Shown here piece after piece: positions 60,776 to 64,000 of a stretch of 64,000 nt of DNA. Below the pieces are notes generated by a model. That model did no database searches. It was not told the origin of the DNA and worked only from the letters and a program-made list of their open reading frames with translations. The stretch covers positions 310,001 to 374,000 of the forward strand of contig NZ_LPVZ01000020.1 of the NCBI RefSeq assembly GCF_001613795.1. The letters run 5' to 3'. Every line of letters begins with the position of its first letter. The stretch's first letter is position 1. Source of the DNA: Thalassospira sp. MCCC 1A01148 (GTDB taxonomy: Bacteria > Pseudomonadota > Alphaproteobacteria > Rhodospirillales > Thalassospiraceae). The translations under genes and the position numbers were made by a program.

Positions 60776-61723
60776 TTAGCGGTTGGCGATGCCGAGTTTT
60801 TCCGCAATTTCACGGTATTCTTCAGATTTCGCTGCGACGAAATCGTTGATGAAGTCATAGGTGATGTCGGTAAGCACAAAGCCGGCATCTTCCATTTTTT
60901 TCTGGAATTCCGGGTTGTTGTTAACGTTTGTCACCATCTGTGAAATCTTTTCACGGATCGGTTCCGGGGTGGATTTTGGAACGGCAACACCACGGAAGGC
61001 ACCACCGACGATATCAAGACCAAGTTCCTTGAAGGTCGGGACATTCGGGAAAGCCTTGACGCGGGATTCTGACGCAACGGCAAGCATGCGCATGCCATCA
61101 CCGTTATTCACACCAGACGTGACATAGTTGAAGCCACCTGTTGTCTGACTGCCGAGAATCGCTGTGACAGCCGGACCTGTACCACTGAACGGAACGTAGG
61201 TTGTGGTGATGCCCGCCAGTTCATCGAACTGAACCTGACCAAGATGGTTTGCCGAATTTGAACCGGAACCACTTAGCGTGACGAGGCCCGGGTTGGCCTT
61301 GGCGTAATCAATCAGTTCCTGGAGATTCTGGAATTCGCTGTCCTTGGGAACGAACAGTGCGTTCGGGGTGTAGTGGAAGAAATTGATGTAGGTGAGATCT
61401 CTGGTCTCGTAACCGACATCCTTTTCCATCGGCTGCAGAATGGTGTGGGGCAAGTTGATGCCCATGATGGTGTAGCCATCACCTTCCATACCGTTGAGCT
61501 GTGACCATGCCTGTGCACCACCTGCACCTGCCATATATTGAATGACAAAGGACTGACCAGAAAGCTCTTCAAGATATGGTTGCTGGAAGCGTGCCGAAAC
61601 ATCGGACTCGCCGCCTGCGTTAAATGGAATAATGTAGTTGATGGTCTTTTCCGGATATTCCGCAAATGCGGTTCCGGAAACGAGGATTGCGGCCATTGCT
61701 GCCGCGATTGCAAGCTTACGCAT
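60776..61723 (-). CDS. tctC: Tripartite tricarboxylate transporter periplasmic binding protein (TctC type)
   Basis: 315 residues from MRKLAIAAAMAAILVSGTAFA, with GGAGGAA 6 bp upstream. The mature domain follows the TctC pattern: YPEKTINYIIPFNAGGESDVSARF, VIQYMAGAGGAQAW, a GSGSNSANHLGQVQF segment and VNNGDGMRMLAVASESRV. The usual G(S/G)xxD carboxylate loop reads GGESDVSAR. It binds the substrate in the periplasm, tartrate or a related dicarboxylate by inference from the cluster. First gene of the operon, divergent from the LysR gene. Confidence 0.93.
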   Translation of the reverse strand: MRKLAIAAAMAAILVSGTAFAEYPEKTINYIIPFNAGGESDVSARFQQPYLEELSGQSFVIQYMAGAGGAQAWSQLNGMEGDGYTIMGINLPHTILQPMEKDVGYETRDLTYINFFHYTPNALFVPKDSEFQNLQELIDYAKANPGLVTLSGSGSNSANHLGQVQFDELAGITTTYVPFSGTGPAVTAILGSQTTGGFNYVTSGVNNGDGMRMLAVASESRVKAFPNVPTFKELGLDIVGGAFRGVAVPKSTPEPIREKISQMVTNVNNNPEFQKKMEDAGFVLTDITYDFINDFVAAKSEEYREIAEKLGIANR

Positions 61724-61917
61724 CGGTATTCCTCCCGAATTGAGTGTCACCGGCCTATCGCCGATGCTGACACGCAGGAGCCGCACACGATGTTTAGCCC
61801 TGATGTCAGTGTTTCCCAGATGCCGGATCGGGATTTTTGGGCGCTGTAGGACGCCTGCACGTTGCTTTTGTTGTTGGCCCGATCGACTCTTGCAGTTTAT
61901 ATTTTTGAGAAATTTAT

Positions 61918-61923
61918 TATAAT
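61918..61923 (+). promoter_or_regulatory. Candidate -10 element before the LysR gene
   Basis: TATAAT lies 20 bp before the first ATG, in an AT-rich stretch with TTATA/TATAA arms. No good -35 is spaced 16-18 bp away, so activation or self-control is likely. Confidence 0.4.
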
Positions 61924-61943
61924 TTCCGACTTTTCACTTCATT

Positions 61944-62870
61944 ATGTCGTATGAGTTAAGAATGTCCGTTGATAGCGATCTTGGCTTTTTTGTTTTGCTT
62001 GTGCGCAAGGGGAGCCTTTCTGCAGCCGCGCAGGAGCTGAACTTGTCGCCGCCTGCTGTGAGCAAGCGTCTGGCAAAGCTGGAAGACCGTTTGGGGGTGC
62101 GTTTACTGAACCGGACGACGCGGCGGATCAGTCTGACCAGCGAAGGGGATGCCTATTTTCAGAGTGCTGAGCAGATCATGCGTCAGATCGATGATCTTGA
62201 ACAACGTGTGTCGCATGCCAGTGAGACGCCGTCAGGCCTGCTGCGGGTCAATGCAACATTTGGCTTTGGTCGGGAATACGTTGCGCCGGTTGTTTCGGAG
62301 TTCTCCCACCTTTATCCGGAAGTCGAGGTGCAGCTGTTGCTGAGCGATATGCCGATGAACATGGTCGAGGAAGGAATTGATTTGGGGATCCGTTTTGGCG
62401 GACTGCCCAATTCCCGAATTCGGGCGCGCAAACTACAGGGTAACAGGCGTTTTTTGTGCGCGGCACCGTCGTATTTGAAGCGGCATGGAACGCCCAAAAG
62501 CCTCTCGGACCTTGCGCAACATAACTGCATCATCCTGCGCCAGGACAAGGATGTGCATGATCTGTGGAAATTGCAGCGCGGCCAGCATTCCGAGACGGTC
62601 AAAGTGCACGGTACGCTGAGCAGTAATGACGGGGAGATCGCGTTACGTTGGGTTCTTGACGGGCATGGCATCATGATGCGTTCGGAGTGGGATATCAGCC
62701 GTCATGTGAAACAGGACAGGCTAAGCCTTGTGCTGCCGCAATATGCTCATGTGGATGCCGATATCTATGCCGTATATCCGGAGCGTCACAACCTATCTGC
62801 AAAGGTGCGGATTTTCATCGATTTTCTGCACCGAAAGCTTAGAGAAAAGGCCGCAGGAAGAGTCGAATAA
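61944..62870 (+). CDS. LysR-family regulator of the tartrate cluster
   Basis: 308 residues; an in-frame ATG at 61962 (MSVDSDLGFFVLLV) is an alternative start. The N-terminal winged helix (FVLLVRKGSLSAAAQELNLSPPAVSKRLAKLEDRLGVRLLNRTTRRISLT) and the C-terminal effector domain are complete. It is divergent from the TctC gene with a 220-bp gap, the classical LysR arrangement, and so probably controls the operon in response to its carboxylate. By analogy to ttuA of Agrobacterium vitis it may sense tartrate; that is inferred. Confidence 0.9.
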   Translation: MSYELRMSVDSDLGFFVLLVRKGSLSAAAQELNLSPPAVSKRLAKLEDRLGVRLLNRTTRRISLTSEGDAYFQSAEQIMRQIDDLEQRVSHASETPSGLLRVNATFGFGREYVAPVVSEFSHLYPEVEVQLLLSDMPMNMVEEGIDLGIRFGGLPNSRIRARKLQGNRRFLCAAPSYLKRHGTPKSLSDLAQHNCIILRQDKDVHDLWKLQRGQHSETVKVHGTLSSNDGEIALRWVLDGHGIMMRSEWDISRHVKQDRLSLVLPQYAHVDADIYAVYPERHNLSAKVRIFIDFLHRKLREKAAGRVE

Positions 62871-62872
62871 CC

Positions 62873-62892
62873 CGGAATTATGACAATTCGGG
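62873..62892. repeat. Second copy of the CCGAATT-N5-AATTCGG-type repeat
   Basis: CGGAATTATGACAATTCGGG shares the exact 17-bp core (62875-62891) with the repeat at 54942-54958. It begins 3 bp after the LysR stop and can fold as a hairpin, so it could also end that transcript, though no T-run follows. Confidence 0.6.
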
Positions 62893-62961
62893 ACGACAGC
62901 CCTCTCAGCAATAGCATCTAAAAGGAAGAGCACCATAATCTTGCTGTTCAGCGCTGAAAGC

Positions 62962-63654
62962 TCATTCATAGGGAAGCCTTTTAAAAGTTACCTTTGAAGC
63001 AGTATTCATCGCTCTCTGCCACATTCTGGCGGTCCATACGAGCCCACTCAATTCGTCTTTCCCAAAGTCGTATTCTAATCTGGCCGCTCCATAGAACTCA
63101 TTACTATCGGATACATTGTCAGTCATATTTTCTTGTTTAAAAATGTACAGGATCCCGGACTTCTGGAGGCCATTTTGAGCGAAAGGAATGATAGAAATTG
63201 TATTTGACTGCTTGATCGGCGTTACGCTGGCGGGGTTATACAAACTCATCTCTATCTTCCACCAACTCTGACGGATGTCAGCTTCAAGCTCCAATATACT
63301 CAAGTCGGCAAGCTCTGTTTCGCCGCAGTTGCGCATATCAAATTCATTTTCTTTTGATTGCGCAGCCTCAAGCAGTTGAAGCTGCCGGGGCCAGTTTGAA
63401 TGCAACTCAACTCTCCATTTTCCGTTTAGATCTGGAAAGAAGTGCACTGACAGCCAAGGTATTTTCGCCCAAACCCACCTCCAAACAGGGTTGAGCAGGA
63501 GCAAGTAAAGCATCACCCATACCATCAAAGGTATCGAGGTCAGCCCAATCGGCACGCCAAGTAGCTCTCCGTATGAGATCACAACCATACACAAGCCAAT
63601 TACTAGCCACGCGATTGCAAAGACGATGAACTTTTTAGGCAACATTCTGTACAT
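62962..63654 (-). CDS. cap15: Cap15-like CBASS effector: two TM helices and a beta-barrel (S-2TMbeta)
   Basis: 230 residues from MYRMLPKKFIVFA, with AAGGTGA 5-8 bp upstream; a GTG three codons earlier is less likely. Two N-terminal membrane helices (about 8-28 and 38-58) precede a beta-rich domain: DLNGKWRVELHSNWPRQ, ADIRQSWWKIEMSLYNP, SGILYIFKQ, FYGAARLEYDFGKDELSGLVWTARMW and NTASKVTFKRL. This order is the SMODS-associating 2TM beta-strand-rich effector pattern. Cap15 binds a cyclic nucleotide, oligomerises and disrupts the inner membrane during phage infection. The effector assignment is by pattern only. A CD-NTase gene starts 75 bp away on the other strand. Confidence 0.75.
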   Translation of the reverse strand: MYRMLPKKFIVFAIAWLVIGLCMVVISYGELLGVPIGLTSIPLMVWVMLYLLLLNPVWRWVWAKIPWLSVHFFPDLNGKWRVELHSNWPRQLQLLEAAQSKENEFDMRNCGETELADLSILELEADIRQSWWKIEMSLYNPASVTPIKQSNTISIIPFAQNGLQKSGILYIFKQENMTDNVSDSNEFYGAARLEYDFGKDELSGLVWTARMWQRAMNTASKVTFKRLPYE

Positions 63655-63729
63655 GAGAGTCACCTTATAGGTTGTAGAGAATTTTAGAAAGCGCTAGTAT
63701 GAACAAAACGTGATCAGGAGCCATATGTT

Positions 63730-64000
63730 GTGACTTTAGCGAATGCACACGCTCTATTTTGTGGGCCATCGAACACTTCAAGCTTTCTCTCTAGCCTTAA
63801 TATCGACGATATCGATCGTGCGAAGTTACTTGCAGCGAGGAACAAAATTCGTAGCATTCTAAAAGCTTCTGCAGATACGTTGCTGAAGGACGACACGTTT
63901 TGGCAAGAGAGTTCGAAATTCAGGACATACAGACACTCTCGCCCAACAAGGGTAACGCTAAAGTTCATGACTCAGGGTAGCTTTTCCTACGGCACCTTGA
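63730..64000 (+). CDS. CBASS nucleotidyltransferase (CD-NTase), N-terminal part, cut by window edge
   Basis: The plus frame is open from the GTG at 63730 (AGGAG 9 bp upstream) to the window edge, giving 90 residues. It reads NIDDIDRAKLLAARNKIR, then SILKASADTLLKDDTFWQES, then RVTLKFMTQGSFSYGTL. The final TQGSFSYGT is the GS-x3-G(T) helix-N motif of the polymerase-beta-type CD-NTases, preceded by the R..P/T-rich stretch typical of them. The catalytic acids lie beyond the edge. These enzymes make cyclic oligonucleotides on phage infection. The clade cannot be told yet. The opposite-strand open frame here is shorter and patternless. Confidence 0.7.
   Translation, partial: MTLANAHALFCGPSNTSSFLSSLNIDDIDRAKLLAARNKIRSILKASADTLLKDDTFWQESSKFRTYRHSRPTRVTLKFMTQGSFSYGTL

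Noticed and set aside
63714-63968. 84-codon minus-strand frame at the right edge
   Set aside because: The plus strand of the same bases gives a CD-NTase-like start with a ribosome site; the minus frame has no pattern.

Overview
The window reads as alphaproteobacterial chromosome. The gene families, the complete nitrate and nitrous-oxide respiration loci, the tripartite tricarboxylate transporter and the moderately GC-rich codon use suggest a Rhodospirillales member, perhaps a marine Thalassospira-like bacterium. The genus is inferred from gene content and was not tested. I see no rRNA, tRNA, CRISPR array or complete insertion sequence.

Layout. (1) 1-2190: the 3' end of an assimilatory nitrate reductase gene overlaps a siroheme-synthase gene that keeps only a stub of its methyltransferase domain, followed by a terminator. 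(2) 2191-10230, minus strand: a three-gene operon with a secretin-type lipoprotein and two large secreted tectonin-like beta-propeller proteins. An AraC-type regulator lies upstream at 10458-11513. I regard this as a candidate undescribed export or surface system. (3) 11800-23466, minus strand: respiratory nitrate reductase narK1-narK2-narGHJI, then a parvulin, a beta-carbonic anhydrase and a DUF2478 protein, with strong hairpins at three gene junctions. (4) 23691-33897, plus strand: a Crp/Fnr regulator and the nitrous-oxide reductase operon nosRZDFYLX led by a small secreted protein. (5) 33952-36540, minus strand: two overlapping Dnr-like regulators, a 263-bp MITE-like element sitting in their promoter, and the Fe-S repair protein RIC. 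(6) 36813-39439, plus strand: ubiT-ubiU-ubiV for oxygen-independent ubiquinone synthesis, so the quinone that feeds these reductases can be made without O2. FNR/NNR-type palindromes lie before narK1, the narR-like gene, nos, ric and ubiT, and a displaced one lies before dnr; this ties regions 3-6 into one anaerobic regulon.

(7) 39725-44225: another Crp/Fnr regulator, two transglutaminase-like proteins and several small conserved proteins of unknown role. (8) 44226-54761: a copper-handling island on the minus strand (small periplasmic protein, cupredoxin, CopA oxidase, CopB, an ABC membrane domain with no ATPase, YHS protein, cytochrome c, APC permease, Cu(I) P-type ATPase). A noncoding stretch with three copies of a 17-bp repeat borders it. 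(9) 55112-62870: a tartrate-type utilisation cluster (LysR regulator, TctC, fused TctA-TctB, two tartrate/malate dehydrogenase paralogues and a glycerate kinase), bracketed by two copies of a 17-bp sequence. (10) 62962-64000: a Cap15-like two-TM beta-barrel effector, with a divergent CD-NTase gene cut off by the window edge. Together these look like a CBASS anti-phage locus in an unusual divergent arrangement.
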